DNA of 17,203 bases from Actinomycetota bacterium (GTDB lineage: Bacteria; Actinomycetota; Actinomycetes; Actinomycetales; Microbacteriaceae): the NCBI GenBank assembly GCA_016870695.1, contig VGAV01000014.1, positions 1 through 17,203 on the forward strand, given 5' to 3'. Numbering within the stretch: the first letter of the stretch is position 1; every line of letters starts with the position of its first letter. The notes beneath the pieces were generated by a model. The model had not been told where the DNA came from. It did no database searches and saw only the letters and a list, made by a program, of their open reading frames with translations. Below are positions 1 through 7,908 of this stretch, one piece after another. The translations under genes and the position numbers were made by a program.

Positions 1-430
1 ATCCGCCCGCGCCGTCGGGGGCCGCGTCGGTGTCGCTGCCGAAGAGGACGAGGTCGTTCCCGGCCTCGCTGATCCCGAAGGCGAACACCTCGCCGCGAGC
101 GGCGCCCTCCTGCACGAAGGCGAGGTCGTCGATGCCGCGGTCCCGCAGCACCTTCGCCACGCCGGTCCACACGAGGTGCATGTTCACGGCGAGGGCGGTG
201 GCCGGCGCGGCCCCCGCCAGCCGCTGCTGCAGCTGCGCCGCCTCGGCGAGGGTCAGGCCGGCGCCGCCGCGGTCCGCGGGCACCAGGATGCCGAGGTATC
301 CCGCCGCCCGCAGGTCGTCGAGGTCGTCGGTGGGGAAGTTGTTCTCGCGGTCATGCACCGCGGCGCGCTCCCGGATGCGCGCGATGAGCTCGTCGGGCAG
401 GAACTGCGCGGGATCGAACGGAGCGGTCAT
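1..430 (-). CDS. Acyl-CoA dehydrogenase family protein, N-terminal part (runs off the left edge)
   Basis: The minus strand from ATG at 430 encodes 143 residues beginning MTAPFDPAQFLPDELIARI, still open at base 1. The N-terminal segment FPTDDLDDLRAAGYLGI followed by VPADRGGAGLTLAEA is the typical alpha-helical start of flavin-dependent acyl-CoA dehydrogenases. The later FGISEAGNDLVLFGSDT matches the region leading into the middle beta domain. The FAD-binding C-terminal half and the catalytic base lie outside the window, so substrate cannot be judged. Family members oxidise acyl-CoA thioesters and pass electrons to ETF; some relatives act as monooxygenases. No Shine-Dalgarno sequence is visible. 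A CAGAAT hexamer lies 7 bases upstream of the ATG, which suggests a leaderless transcript. An 18-base perfect palindrome sits just upstream. Confidence 0.88.
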   Translation of the reverse strand, partial: MTAPFDPAQFLPDELIARIRERAAVHDRENNFPTDDLDDLRAAGYLGILVPADRGGAGLTLAEAAQLQQRLAGAAPATALAVNMHLVWTGVAKVLRDRGIDDLAFVQEGAARGEVFAFGISEAGNDLVLFGSDTDAAPDGAGG

Positions 431-441
431 GGCATCCATTC

Positions 442-459
442 TGTCCGCGGCCGCGGACA
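442..459. promoter_or_regulatory. 18-bp perfect palindrome upstream of the acyl-CoA dehydrogenase gene
   Basis: TGTCCGCGG is followed directly by CCGCGGACA, a perfect inverted repeat with no spacer. Its near edge is 12 bases from the ATG at 430 and it overlaps the putative -10 (438-443). The position suits a repressor operator. No regulator can be assigned. GC-only palindromes arise easily in such DNA, but the A/T-containing ends make this one less trivial. Confidence 0.4.
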
Positions 460-507
460 TCGGGGCCGCGCGCTCCGGTGGGTCCGGAAGTGTCGGGACG
501 ACGGTGC

Positions 508-653
508 GGGCCGGGTCGGCCGGGGGAGGGATGCCGTGGAATCGGACGAGTGCGCCGGAATCGGAGCGTCTACCGTGTGGCATCCGATTCCGCGGCCCCG
601 GTCCGATTCCGCGATGCGCGTTCCGGGCCGGGTCGGCCGGGGGAGGGATGCCG
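508..653. repeat. 29-bp perfect direct repeat (508-536 and 625-653) flanking a palindromic element
   Basis: The 29 bases at 508-536 recur without a mismatch at 625-653. Each copy starts GGGCCGGGTCGG and ends GGGATGCCG. The copies bracket the four-word element at 538-610: the left copy ends one base before it and the right copy begins 14 bases after it. The region is intergenic, between the stop of the alpha/beta hydrolase at 666 and the start of the acyl-CoA dehydrogenase at 430. Confidence 0.85.
538..610. repeat. Four-word palindromic intergenic element 1 (word GGAATCGGA)
   Basis: GGAATCGGAC at 538-547 and GGAATCGGAG at 557-566 are in direct orientation, 19 bases apart. ATCCGATTCC at 582-591 and GTCCGATTCC at 601-610 are the inverted copies, also 19 bases apart. 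The outer pair 538-547/601-610 is a perfect inverted repeat, and the inner words match over 9 bases. The central gap is 15 bases. The same layout recurs at 1469-1535 and 3298-3375 with different words. Function is unknown: possibly a REP-like mobile palindrome, a protein-binding array or an RNA hairpin. Confidence 0.8.
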
Positions 654-665
654 GGACGGGCAGGG

Positions 666-1418
666 TCAGCGCAGGGCGTCGCGCAGCGCGGCGACGGTCT
701 CGTCCGGCTTGTCGCGGTGCGGCGAGTGGCCGGCGCCCGCGACGACCGACATCGAGACGAGAGGGTTCCGCAGCACCTCCTCGGCGAGGGCGCCGGTGAA
801 GATCGAATGCACCGCCGGGTCGGCGCCGATCACGTGCGTCGGCACGGTCAGCGCCGCGGCCGCCGCGCGCGCGTCCCACTCGGGGTTCTGGTCGGTGGTC
901 TGCTCCACCGCCCACCGGCTCGCCCGCAGCGTCGCGCGGGTCTTGAGCTCGATGTCGAGGGGATGCCAGTGCGGGTGGGCCGCGCGGACCGCCTCCTGCC
1001 GCGGGTCGTCGAACGCCTGCTCCAGTCCGACGCGGACGATGTCGCGGTCGCGCGCACCGATGTGAATCGCGGGGTCGACGAGGACGAGGCGTCGCGTCCA
1101 CGTGGGGTCCGCGGCGGCGGCCAGGGTCGCGGCCGCGCCGCCGAGCGAGTGCCCGAGGACCGCGTCCCAGCCCACCCCGCGGTCGGGCCGCGTGGCGGCG
1201 AGGTCGGCGCCATAGGCGGCGAGCGTGTAGTCGAGCGCCCGCGGCGCGTCGCCGTGCCCGCGCAGGTCGACGGCCACCGCGTGCCAGCCGGCGTCGGCCA
1301 GGGCGGTGCCGAAACGCCACATGAGGGCGCCGTCCGAGCCGAGGCCGTGAGCGAGGAGGATCTGCGGGCCGTCGGCGTCGCCCCAGCTGAGGCGGGGCAG
1401 GGTCACGGGAGCGGGCAT
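666..1418 (-). CDS. Alpha/beta-fold hydrolase
   Basis: A complete 250-residue protein, the usual length for a single-domain alpha/beta hydrolase. The oxyanion-hole motif HGLG is at residues 24-27, the nucleophile elbow GHSLGG at 89-94 (Ser91), a likely acid Asp200 in VIGADP, and the catalytic His231 in GAGHSPHRDKP. The strand DLRGHGDAP before the elbow is also typical. There is no signal peptide or membrane segment, so it should be cytosolic. Members include esterases, carboxylesterases and lactonases; the substrate cannot be read from sequence. The start is ATG at 1418, preceded by TAGCAT and a 6-base gap, which suggests leaderless transcription. The region between this gene and the divergent gene at 1593 contains a large hairpin element. 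Confidence 0.9.
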   Translation of the reverse strand: MPAPVTLPRLSWGDADGPQILLAHGLGSDGALMWRFGTALADAGWHAVAVDLRGHGDAPRALDYTLAAYGADLAATRPDRGVGWDAVLGHSLGGAAATLAAAADPTWTRRLVLVDPAIHIGARDRDIVRVGLEQAFDDPRQEAVRAAHPHWHPLDIELKTRATLRASRWAVEQTTDQNPEWDARAAAAALTVPTHVIGADPAVHSIFTGALAEEVLRNPLVSMSVVAGAGHSPHRDKPDETVAALRDALR

Positions 1419-1424
1419 CCCCTC

Positions 1425-1430
1425 ATGCTA
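1425..1430 (-). promoter_or_regulatory. Putative -10 hexamer TAGCAT of a leaderless promoter
   Basis: On the minus strand the order is TAGCAT, then gagggg, then ATG at 1418. A -10 exactly 6 bases from the start codon would place transcription initiation at the A of the ATG. No convincing -35 was seen. GAGGGG abuts the start codon, too close to act as a normal ribosome binding site. Confidence 0.55.
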
Positions 1431-1468
1431 GATCCGCCGCCGGGCGCCGCTGGTCCCCGCCGTCTCGC

Positions 1469-1535
1469 CGAGAAACGCGCGCTGCACCGAGGAACGCCGG
1501 GTGACGGCGTTTCTCGGTGCAGACCGCGTTCCTCG
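1469..1535. repeat. Four-word palindromic intergenic element 2 (word CGAGRAACGC), 31-bp hairpin
   Basis: Four copies of CGAGRAACGC start at 1469, 1488, 1507 and 1526, exactly 19 bases apart; the first two are direct and the last two inverted. Together they form one long hairpin: the arms 1469-1499 and 1505-1535 pair over 31 positions with three mismatches and one G-T wobble, around the 5-base loop GGTGA. It lies between two divergent genes (starts at 1418 and 1593), so it is not an ordinary terminator for either. It shares its layout with the elements at 538-610 and 3298-3375. Confidence 0.85.
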
Positions 1536-1592
1536 AACGAGGGGGCGCCCCGCGGCGGCCCGCTGCCGACGAACCGCCGCGAGAATGGCTGC

Positions 1593-1997
1593 ATGATCTC
1601 GACCGAGATGGCCCTGGCCCTGCGCGCGGCCGGACTGGTGTGGCATCCACGCTCCGGCGACCGGTTCCAGCTCGACGAGCCCGAGTTCGACGCCGACGTC
1701 TTCACCGTCAGCGAGATGACCGTCGAGCCGCGCGACTACCCGACGGGCCGCATCCTCGCGTTCAACGGGACGACCGAGTGGGCGCTGGACTCCGTCGCGA
1801 CCGAGGACGCGCTGTGGCTGCCGTCCGAGGCGCAGCTCCGCGAGCTGCTGCGCACGTCGTTCCGTGCGCTGCGCCGCCTCGCCGACACGCACGAGGTCGA
1901 GATCGCCCTCGGGGGAGCGACCCTCGTGTTCGAGCACCCGGAGCCCGCGGACGCCTACGCCCTGGCCGTGCTCGAGCTGCTCCGACGCATCCAGTGA
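1593..1997 (+). CDS. Conserved actinobacterial hypothetical protein, 134 aa
   Basis: The ATG at 1593 opens a 134-residue soluble protein, MISTEMALALRAAGLVWHP..., with no signal peptide, membrane segment or recognised catalytic motif. It is mildly acidic, with central segments FTVSEMTVEPRDYPTGRI and FNGTTEWALDSVATEDALWL and a C-terminal segment ending AYALAVLELLRRIQ. From memory, close relatives are common in Microbacteriaceae and are sometimes auto-named pilus assembly protein CpaE. It has no P-loop, so that name is not supported here. No Shine-Dalgarno is visible; GAGAAT lies exactly 6 bases upstream of the ATG, which may be a leaderless -10. It converges on the MFS gene, leaving a 45-base gap. 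Function unknown. Confidence 0.8.
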   Translation: MISTEMALALRAAGLVWHPRSGDRFQLDEPEFDADVFTVSEMTVEPRDYPTGRILAFNGTTEWALDSVATEDALWLPSEAQLRELLRTSFRALRRLADTHEVEIALGGATLVFEHPEPADAYALAVLELLRRIQ

Positions 1998-2042
1998 TTG
2001 GATGCCGCCCGGCGGCGGTCCCGCCTCGCGGTCGCTGCCGCG

Positions 2043-3248
2043 TCAGGTGATGGTGTGCACCGGCTCCGTGTCCGGGATGGGGCTGGCGTCGCGGTGGCGG
2101 AGGTCGGGGAACCCGCGGACGAAGACGGCCGACACGACCAGTCCGGCCGCGGCGAACGCGGCCCCGGCGATGTAGGCGCCCTGCGGGCCGATGCCGTCGA
2201 TGAGCAGGCCCGCGATGGCCGAGCCGGCGGCCGCGCCGATCAGCTGGCCGGTGCCGATCCAGCCGTAGGCCTCGGCCGTCTCGCTGAAGCGGACGCTCGC
2301 GGAGGTCATCGCGAACATCACCGCGAGCGCGGGGGCGATGCCGGCGCCCGCGACGAGGAGGGTCGCGCCGAGCCACCAGGCGTTCAGCGACACGATCGTC
2401 AGGGACAGGCCGAGGGCGACGATCGCGAACCGGCGGGCCATCGCCCACGGACCGATCGGGATGTGGCCGAAGGACAGGCCGCCGGCGAGGCTGCCGACCG
2501 CGAACACCGCGAGGATGAGGCCCGCCTCCAGGCCGCCGTGGTCGAACGTCGCGACGACGCCGGCCTCGACCGCCGCGCACGCGCCGATGAGGAGGAAGCC
2601 GGTCGCGGTGGCCAGGACGACGGGCGGCTTGGCCAGCACGGTGCCGAGCGCACGACGGCTGCGGGGGATGCGGACGCGGCCGACCTCGGGGCTGAGGATG
2701 AACCACGCGCCGCCGCCGAGGAGGATCGCCACGACCAGCAGCAGTCCGGGGACGGTGCCCACCTGCGTGGCCACGAGGGTGATGAGCACCGGGGCGAGGA
2801 CCCAGATGATCTCCTGCAGGGAGGCGTCCAGGGAGTAGAGGGGGGTGAGCTGCTTCGAGTTGACCATCTTGGGGTAGATGGTGCGGACCGCGGACTGGAT
2901 CGGCGGCGTCGACAGCCCGGCCAACAGCCCGAGCGCCATGTAGAGGGGGAGGGCCATCTCGATGAGGGCGAGCGTCGCGATCGCGGCGGCGCACACGAGC
3001 AGCGTCGTGGTGAGCACGCGCCGCATGCCCCACACGCCCATCCAGCGGCTGGTGACGGGACCCGCGATGGCCTGCCCGATGCTCGTCGCCGCGAGGACCA
3101 GGCCAGCCGCGCCGTAGGAGCCGGTGACGTGCTCGATGTGCAGCAGCACCGCGAGGCTCGTCATGCCGTTGGGGAACCGCGCCGTCAACTGCGCGGCGAT
3201 GATGCGCCCCACCCCGGGGGTGCGGAGGAGTTCGCGGTAGCCGGCCAC
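2043..3248 (-). CDS. MFS transporter
   Basis: A 401-residue hydrophobic protein with about 12 membrane segments, matching major facilitator length. The cytoplasmic loop between helices 2 and 3, near residues 63-79 ([17 protein letters not shown]), matches the MFS signature region. The second half repeats the pattern ([35 protein letters not shown]). The likely role is proton-coupled efflux of a small molecule; the substrate is not deducible. The frame stays open upstream to 3620, but membrane-protein sequence begins only at the GTG at 3248 (GTG-GCC-GGC-TAC). That GTG is preceded by TACCGT and a 6-base gap, which supports a leaderless start. The longer upstream reading passes through the palindromic element and tandem repeats and is rejected. 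The C-terminus is a short hydrophilic tail ending PVHTIT. Confidence 0.85.
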   Translation of the reverse strand: MAGYRELLRTPGVGRIIAAQLTARFPNGMTSLAVLLHIEHVTGSYGAAGLVLAATSIGQAIAGPVTSRWMGVWGMRRVLTTTLLVCAAAIATLALIEMALPLYMALGLLAGLSTPPIQSAVRTIYPKMVNSKQLTPLYSLDASLQEIIWVLAPVLITLVATQVGTVPGLLLVVAILLGGGAWFILSPEVGRVRIPRSRRALGTVLAKPPVVLATATGFLLIGACAAVEAGVVATFDHGGLEAGLILAVFAVGSLAGGLSFGHIPIGPWAMARRFAIVALGLSLTIVSLNAWWLGATLLVAGAGIAPALAVMFAMTSASVRFSETAEAYGWIGTGQLIGAAAGSAIAGLLIDGIGPQGAYIAGAAFAAAGLVVSAVFVRGFPDLRHRDASPIPDTEPVHTIT

Positions 3249-3254
3249 CTGGCA

Positions 3255-3260
3255 ACGGTA
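3255..3260 (-). promoter_or_regulatory. Putative -10 hexamer TACCGT of a leaderless MFS promoter
   Basis: The minus strand reads TACCGT, tgccag, then GTG at 3248. The 6-base gap equals that before three other genes in the window, and no ribosome binding site is present. This is the main reason for choosing the GTG at 3248. Confidence 0.5.
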
Positions 3261-3297
3261 CAGCCCGCCGCCGACACGCGTGGGTGGGTCCGGGTGT

Positions 3298-3375
3298 CGA
3301 GATCCCGCGATCCCGCCGAGATCACACGCTCCGGTCGACCGGAGCGCGCGATCTCGCGCCGAACGTGCGATCTCG
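3298..3375. repeat. Four-word palindromic intergenic element 3 (word CGAGATC)
   Basis: CGAGATCCCG at 3298-3307 and CGAGATCACA at 3317-3326 are direct, 19 bases apart. CGCGATCTCG at 3347-3356 and TGCGATCTCG at 3366-3375 are inverted, 19 bases apart. The 20 bases between the inner words (3327-3346) are themselves a perfect palindrome, CGCTCCGGTCGACCGGAGCG. This is the same word-spacer-word geometry as elements 1 and 2. Function unknown. Confidence 0.82.
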
Positions 3376-3377
3376 GC

Positions 3378-3430
3378 GACGCGCCGACGGCCGACGCGCC
3401 GACGGCCGACGCGCCGACGCGCCGACGGCC
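3378..3430. repeat. 15-bp tandem repeat, unit GACGCGCCGACGGCC
   Basis: Two perfect 15-base units (3378-3392, 3393-3407) are followed by a third interrupted by an extra GACGCGCC-type segment, ending near 3430. It adjoins element 3. It is a low-complexity minisatellite-like tract, and no protein reading across it looks real. Confidence 0.75.
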
Positions 3431-3462
3431 GTCGCGACACGCCGACGACACGCCGGCGCGCC

Positions 3463-3606
3463 GTTTCCACACCCTGTGCGATGTCGGAGCCCCCTCGTAC
3501 CGTGCGACCTGTGGACGGAGGCGCCACCAGGGGTCGGGAACCGCGGAAACGCGGGCCTTCCGACGGCCGGGAAGGGAGGTCGAGCTGTGGATGAAATCGT
3601 GGACAA
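3463..3606. promoter_or_regulatory. Scattered DnaA-box-like sequences upstream of nrdHIEF
   Basis: Four near matches to the DnaA 9-mer are visible: GTTTCCACA at 3463-3471 (minus orientation), TGTGGACGG at 3510-3518, TGTGGATGA at 3586-3594 and CGTGGACAA at 3598-3606. Each differs from TGTGGATAA or TGTGGACAA by one or two bases. DnaA is known to control ribonucleotide reductase genes in E. coli and B. subtilis, so a regulatory role is plausible. There is no AT-rich unwinding region or dnaA/dnaN neighbour, so this is not an origin. Confidence 0.3.
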
Positions 3607-3638
3607 CCTGTGTTGTACATGGGGATGGTCGCGCGAAA

Positions 3639-3701
3639 ACCACACTCGTGTAACTACTACCCCTTGTGGTGCCATCGGATGTCCGCACCCATATGTAGTA
3701 T
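3639..3701 (+). promoter_or_regulatory. Candidate nrdHIEF promoter with possible NrdR-box pair
   Basis: This AT-richer stretch contains an imperfect palindrome centred at 3661.5 (ACTAC at 3653-3657, GTGGT at 3666-3670) and a second site centred on CATATG at 3690-3695 (ACCCATATGTAGT). The centres are 31 bases apart, three helical turns, the spacing usual for paired NrdR boxes. The match to the NrdR consensus is imperfect in both. TAGTAT at 3696-3701 could be the -10. NrdR is the usual repressor of nrd operons in actinobacteria; its gene is not in the window. Confidence 0.4.
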
Positions 3702-3761
3702 TGAGGTCCCGGCGGGCCGAGCCCACCGGACGACAGGATTCCCAGGGGAGAGAGAACCGAA

Positions 3762-3995
3762 ATGGCGATCACGGTCTACACCAAGCCCTCGTGCGTGCAG
3801 TGCACGGCGACGTACCGCGCACTGGACTCGAAGGGCATCGAGTACGAGGTCCTCGACCTCTCCGAGGACCCCGCTGCGCTCGAGCAGGTCAAGTCCCTCG
3901 GCTACCTGCAGGCCCCCGTCGTCATCACCGACGAGGACCACTGGTCGGGCTTCCGTCCCGACAAGATCGACGAGCTGGCCTCGCGTCTGGCCTGA
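3762..3995 (+). CDS. nrdH: Glutaredoxin-like protein NrdH
   Basis: A 77-residue small redox protein, the expected NrdH length, beginning [21 protein letters not shown]. The redox motif C-V-Q-C is at residues 11-14, and the C-terminal [13 protein letters not shown] matches the NrdH signature. NrdH reduces the NrdE active-site disulfide and is itself reduced by thioredoxin reductase. The start is ATG at 3762 with AGGGGAG about 11 bases upstream and a nearer GAGAG. It is the first gene of nrdHIEF; nrdI follows after 27 bases. Confidence 0.96.
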   Translation: MAITVYTKPSCVQCTATYRALDSKGIEYEVLDLSEDPAALEQVKSLGYLQAPVVITDEDHWSGFRPDKIDELASRLA

Positions 3996-4022
3996 CTCCC
4001 GGACGGCTCGGAGGGCGTCCCC

Positions 4023-4490
4023 GTGAGCATCGATCTCCAGAACGCCCCCGGCGGCGTCGCGATGTCCGACACCACGTCTCCGCTCCTCGTCTTCTTCTCG
4101 AGCGTGTCCGGCAACACGGCGCGTTTCATCGAGAAGCTGGGGAAGCGGGCGGTGCGCATCCCGCTCCTGCCCTCCGAGCCCGCCCTGGTCGTCGACGAGC
4201 CCTTCGTCCTCGTCACTCCGACGTACGGAGGGGGAGAGGGGCGCGGCGTCGAGAAGGGCGCGGTGCCCAAGCAGGTCATCCGCTTCCTCAACGAGGAGCG
4301 GAACCGACGCAACATCCGCGGGGTCATCTCCGCGGGCAACACGAACTTCGGCGATTCCTTCTGTCTCGCCGGCGACATCATCAGCCGCAAGTGCTCCGTG
4401 CCGCACTTGTACCGGCTGGAAGTTTTCGGCACGCCAGACGACGTCGAGCGCGTCACCGAGGGATTGGAACGATGGTGGAAGTTGAGCTGA
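4023..4490 (+). CDS. nrdI: Class Ib RNR flavodoxin-like activator NrdI
   Basis: A 155-residue protein with the flavodoxin-like FMN-binding loop SSVSGNT at residues 26-32, the TPTYGGGEG segment near 65-73 and [11 protein letters not shown] near 103-113, all characteristic of NrdI. It binds FMN and supplies the oxidant that assembles the dimanganese-tyrosyl radical cofactor of NrdF. The GTG at 4023 is preferred because GGAGGG lies 7 bases upstream. The ATG at 4062 (residue 14, [12 protein letters not shown]) is closer to the family core but has only a weak ribosome binding site. Its 3' end overlaps nrdE by 19 bases, implying translational coupling. Confidence 0.94.
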   Translation: MSIDLQNAPGGVAMSDTTSPLLVFFSSVSGNTARFIEKLGKRAVRIPLLPSEPALVVDEPFVLVTPTYGGGEGRGVEKGAVPKQVIRFLNEERNRRNIRGVISAGNTNFGDSFCLAGDIISRKCSVPHLYRLEVFGTPDDVERVTEGLERWWKLS

Positions 4491-6628
4491 GCGACGTGGA
4501 CTTCAAGACCGAGGCGCGATTCGAGGGCATGGACTACCACGCCCTCAACGCGATGCTGAACCTGTACGACGCGGACGGCCGTATCCAGTTCGACGCGGAC
4601 AAGCGCGCTGCCCGGGAGTACTTCCTGCAGCACGTCAACCAGAACACCGTCTTCTTCCACTCGCTGAAGGAGCGTCTCGACTACCTCGTCGAGAAGGAGT
4701 ACTACGAGCCGACGGTGCTCGCGAAGTACTCGATGGAGTTCATCCAGGAGCTGAACGACCGCGCCTACGGCAAGAAGTTCCGCTTCGAGACCTTCCTCGG
4801 CGCGTTCAAGTACTACACGAGCTACACGCTCAAGACCTTCGACGGCAAGCGCTACCTCGAGCGCTTCGAGGACCGCGTCGTCATGACCGCGCTCGCCCTG
4901 GCCGACGGCGACCAGCGCCTCGCGGTGCAGCTGGTCGACGAGATCATCTCAGGACGCTTCCAGCCCGCCACCCCCACCTTCCTCAACGCCGGCAAGGCGC
5001 AGCGCGGCGAGCTCGTGTCGTGCTTCCTCCTGCGCATCGAGGACAACATGGAGTCGATCGCCCGCGGCATCAACTCGGCTCTGCAGCTGTCCAAGCGCGG
5101 CGGCGGCGTCGCCCTGCTGCTGTCGAACATCCGCGAGGCCGGTGCGCCGATCAAGCAGATCGAGAACCAGTCCAGCGGCATCATCCCCGTGATGAAGCTC
5201 CTCGAAGACAGCTTCAGCTACGCCAACCAGCTCGGCGCGCGCCAGGGCGCGGGTGCGGTGTACCTCAACGCGCACCACCCCGACATCCTCCGCTTCCTCG
5301 ATACCAAGCGCGAGAACGCGGACGAGAAGATCCGCATCAAGACGCTCTCGCTCGGTGTGGTCGTGCCCGACATCACCTTCGAGCTGGCCAAGAACGGCGA
5401 GGACATGTACCTCTTCTCGCCCTACGACGTCGAGCGCGTCTACGGCGTGCCGTTCGGCGACATCTCCGTCACGGAGAAGTACCGCGAGATGGTCGACGAC
5501 CCGCGCATCAAGAAGACCAAGATCAACGCGCGCGAGTTCTTCCAAACGCTCGCCGAGATCCAGTTCGAGTCGGGCTACCCGTACATCATGTTCGAGGACA
5601 CGGTGAACAAGGCCAACCCGATCAAGGGCCGGATCAACATGTCGAACCTGTGCTCGGAGATCCTCCAGGTCAACACCCCGACGACCTACAACGAGGACCT
5701 CTCGTACTCGGGCATCGGCAAGGACATCTCCTGCAACCTCGGGTCGATGAACATCGCGCTGGCGATGGACGGCCGCGACCTCGGCCAGACCGTCGAGACG
5801 GCCATCCGCGCCCTCACCGCGGTCAGCGACCAGAGCCACATCGCCTCGGTCCGCTCGATCGAGGACGGCAACGACCGCTCGCACGCGATCGGCCTGGGTC
5901 AGATGAACCTTCACGGCTACCTCGCCCGCGAGCACGTGCACTACGGGTCCGAAGAGGGCATCGACTTCACGAACATCTACTTCTACACGGTGCTGTTCCA
6001 CGCGCTGCGGGCCTCCAACCGCATCGCCATTGAGCGCGGCACGTCCTTCGACGGCTTCGCGGACTCCACCTACGCGTCGGGGGCGTTCTTCGACAAGTAC
6101 CTCGAGCAGGCGTGGGAGCCGCAGACCGCCAAGGTGAAGGAGCTGTTCGCCGGCATCCAGGTCCCCACCCAGGACGACTGGCGCGAGCTCAAGGCGTCCA
6201 TCCAGCAGCACGGCATCTACAACCAGAACCTGCAGGCGGTGCCGCCCACCGGCTCGATCTCGTACATCAACAACTCGACGAGCTCGATCCACCCGATCGC
6301 GTCGAAGATCGAGATCCGCAAGGAAGGCAAGCTCGGTCGCGTCTACTACCCGGCGCCGTTCATGACGAACGAGAACCTGGAGTACTACCAGGACGCGTAC
6401 GAGATCGGCTACGAGAAGGTCATCGACACGTACGCCGCCGCCACCCAGCACGTGGACCAGGGCCTGTCGCTGACGCTGTTCTTCAAGGACACCGTCACCA
6501 CCCGCGACATCAACAAGGCGCAGATCTACGCCTGGCGCAAGGGCATCAAGACCATCTACTACATCCGTCTGCGTCAGCTGGCGCTCGAGGGCACCGACAT
6601 GACCGAGTGCGTCTCGTGCATGCTCTGA
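4472..6628 (+). CDS. nrdE: Class Ib ribonucleoside-diphosphate reductase, alpha subunit NrdE
   Basis: A 718-residue protein of standard NrdE length, lacking the N-terminal ATP-cone of class Ia enzymes. Visible functional residues: redox cysteines Cys184 (VSCFLL) and Cys421 (SCNLGS), the active-site N-x-C-x-E as Asn392-Cys394-Glu396 in NMSNLCSEI, and the mobile C-terminal pair Cys713/Cys716 in ECVSCML. The late [18 protein letters not shown] segment is also conserved. It reduces ribonucleoside diphosphates to deoxy forms using the radical of NrdF and electrons from NrdH. The ATG at 4472 lies inside the nrdI end. The frame is open upstream of 4472, but that part is out-of-frame nrdI and intergenic DNA. 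nrdF follows after 32 bases. Confidence 0.97.
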   Translation: MVEVELSDVDFKTEARFEGMDYHALNAMLNLYDADGRIQFDADKRAAREYFLQHVNQNTVFFHSLKERLDYLVEKEYYEPTVLAKYSMEFIQELNDRAYGKKFRFETFLGAFKYYTSYTLKTFDGKRYLERFEDRVVMTALALADGDQRLAVQLVDEIISGRFQPATPTFLNAGKAQRGELVSCFLLRIEDNMESIARGINSALQLSKRGGGVALLLSNIREAGAPIKQIENQSSGIIPVMKLLEDSFSYANQLGARQGAGAVYLNAHHPDILRFLDTKRENADEKIRIKTLSLGVVVPDITFELAKNGEDMYLFSPYDVERVYGVPFGDISVTEKYREMVDDPRIKKTKINAREFFQTLAEIQFESGYPYIMFEDTVNKANPIKGRINMSNLCSEILQVNTPTTYNEDLSYSGIGKDISCNLGSMNIALAMDGRDLGQTVETAIRALTAVSDQSHIASVRSIEDGNDRSHAIGLGQMNLHGYLAREHVHYGSEEGIDFTNIYFYTVLFHALRASNRIAIERGTSFDGFADSTYASGAFFDKYLEQAWEPQTAKVKELFAGIQVPTQDDWRELKASIQQHGIYNQNLQAVPPTGSISYINNSTSSIHPIASKIEIRKEGKLGRVYYPAPFMTNENLEYYQDAYEIGYEKVIDTYAAATQHVDQGLSLTLFFKDTVTTRDINKAQIYAWRKGIKTIYYIRLRQLALEGTDMTECVSCML

Positions 6629-6636
6629 CCCGCTGA

Positions 6637-7635
<999 letters not shown>

Positions 7636-7750
7636 GAGTCCGGATCTGTGCGCGTGAACGGGGAGGGGGCGGCCTGGTAGCAGCGACGTGAGAGCGATCG
7701 GCGCGTGGCGCTCGTTCGATGCTGCCCATGTCTTGCCCACATTCACCATG

Positions 7751-7780
7751 GAGGGTCCCCACGGCGACGTGGGGGCCCTC
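7751..7780 (+). terminator. Hairpin terminator after nrdHIEF
   Basis: GAGGGTCCCCAC (7751-7762) pairs with GTGGGGGCCCTC (7769-7780) over 12 positions including one G-U wobble, with a 6-base loop GGCGAC. CTTCTCG follows, a short pyrimidine-rich tail typical of actinobacterial terminators that lack a long T run. It lies 115 bases after the nrdF stop and before the pantothenate operon. Confidence 0.8.
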
Positions 7781-7908
7781 CTTCTCGTCGCCCCGGCACG
7801 CGGTCGGGAGGCTGCACGGGAGCGGTGATGCGGGCTCTCCCTCCCACCCGGGCGACAGAGAGTACGGTAGAGGCGGCGAAAGACCCGTGAGCGTCGCCGC
7901 CGACGACT

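Larger units (their letters stand above)
3249..3761. other. 513-bp intergenic region between the MFS gene and nrdH
   Basis: No gene is supported here. Going toward nrdH it holds: the leaderless -10 of the MFS gene (3255-3260), four-word palindromic element 3 (3298-3375), a 15-base tandem repeat (3378-3430), scattered DnaA-box-like sequences (3463-3606), a comparatively AT-rich stretch with a candidate NrdR/promoter region (3639-3701), and the nrdH ribosome binding region AGGGGAGAGAG at 3744-3754. Confidence 0.8.

Noticed and set aside
30..1997. A 655-codon plus-strand open frame
   Set aside because: It is antisense to the acyl-CoA dehydrogenase and alpha/beta hydrolase genes and crosses two repeat elements; only its last 134 codons, from 1593, look like a protein.
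3463..3606. Replication origin
   Set aside because: The DnaA-like boxes are few and imperfect, there is no AT-rich unwinding element, and dnaA, dnaN and parAB are absent.
3600..3761. Cobalamin riboswitch upstream of the nrd operon
   Set aside because: Some actinobacterial RNR operons have one, but I could not find a B12-box-like segment or the expected stem order, and the leader is short.
4949..6451. A 500-codon minus-strand frame opposite nrdE
   Set aside because: It mirrors the codon structure of nrdE and has a Val/Leu/Asp/Arg-rich composition typical of shadow frames in high-GC genes.
7680..7725. Imperfect hairpin (GCAGC...GCTGC with nested GAGCG...CGCTC) between nrdF and its terminator
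   Set aside because: Only 12 of 17 positions pair, and it does not follow the four-word geometry; it may be chance in GC-rich DNA.
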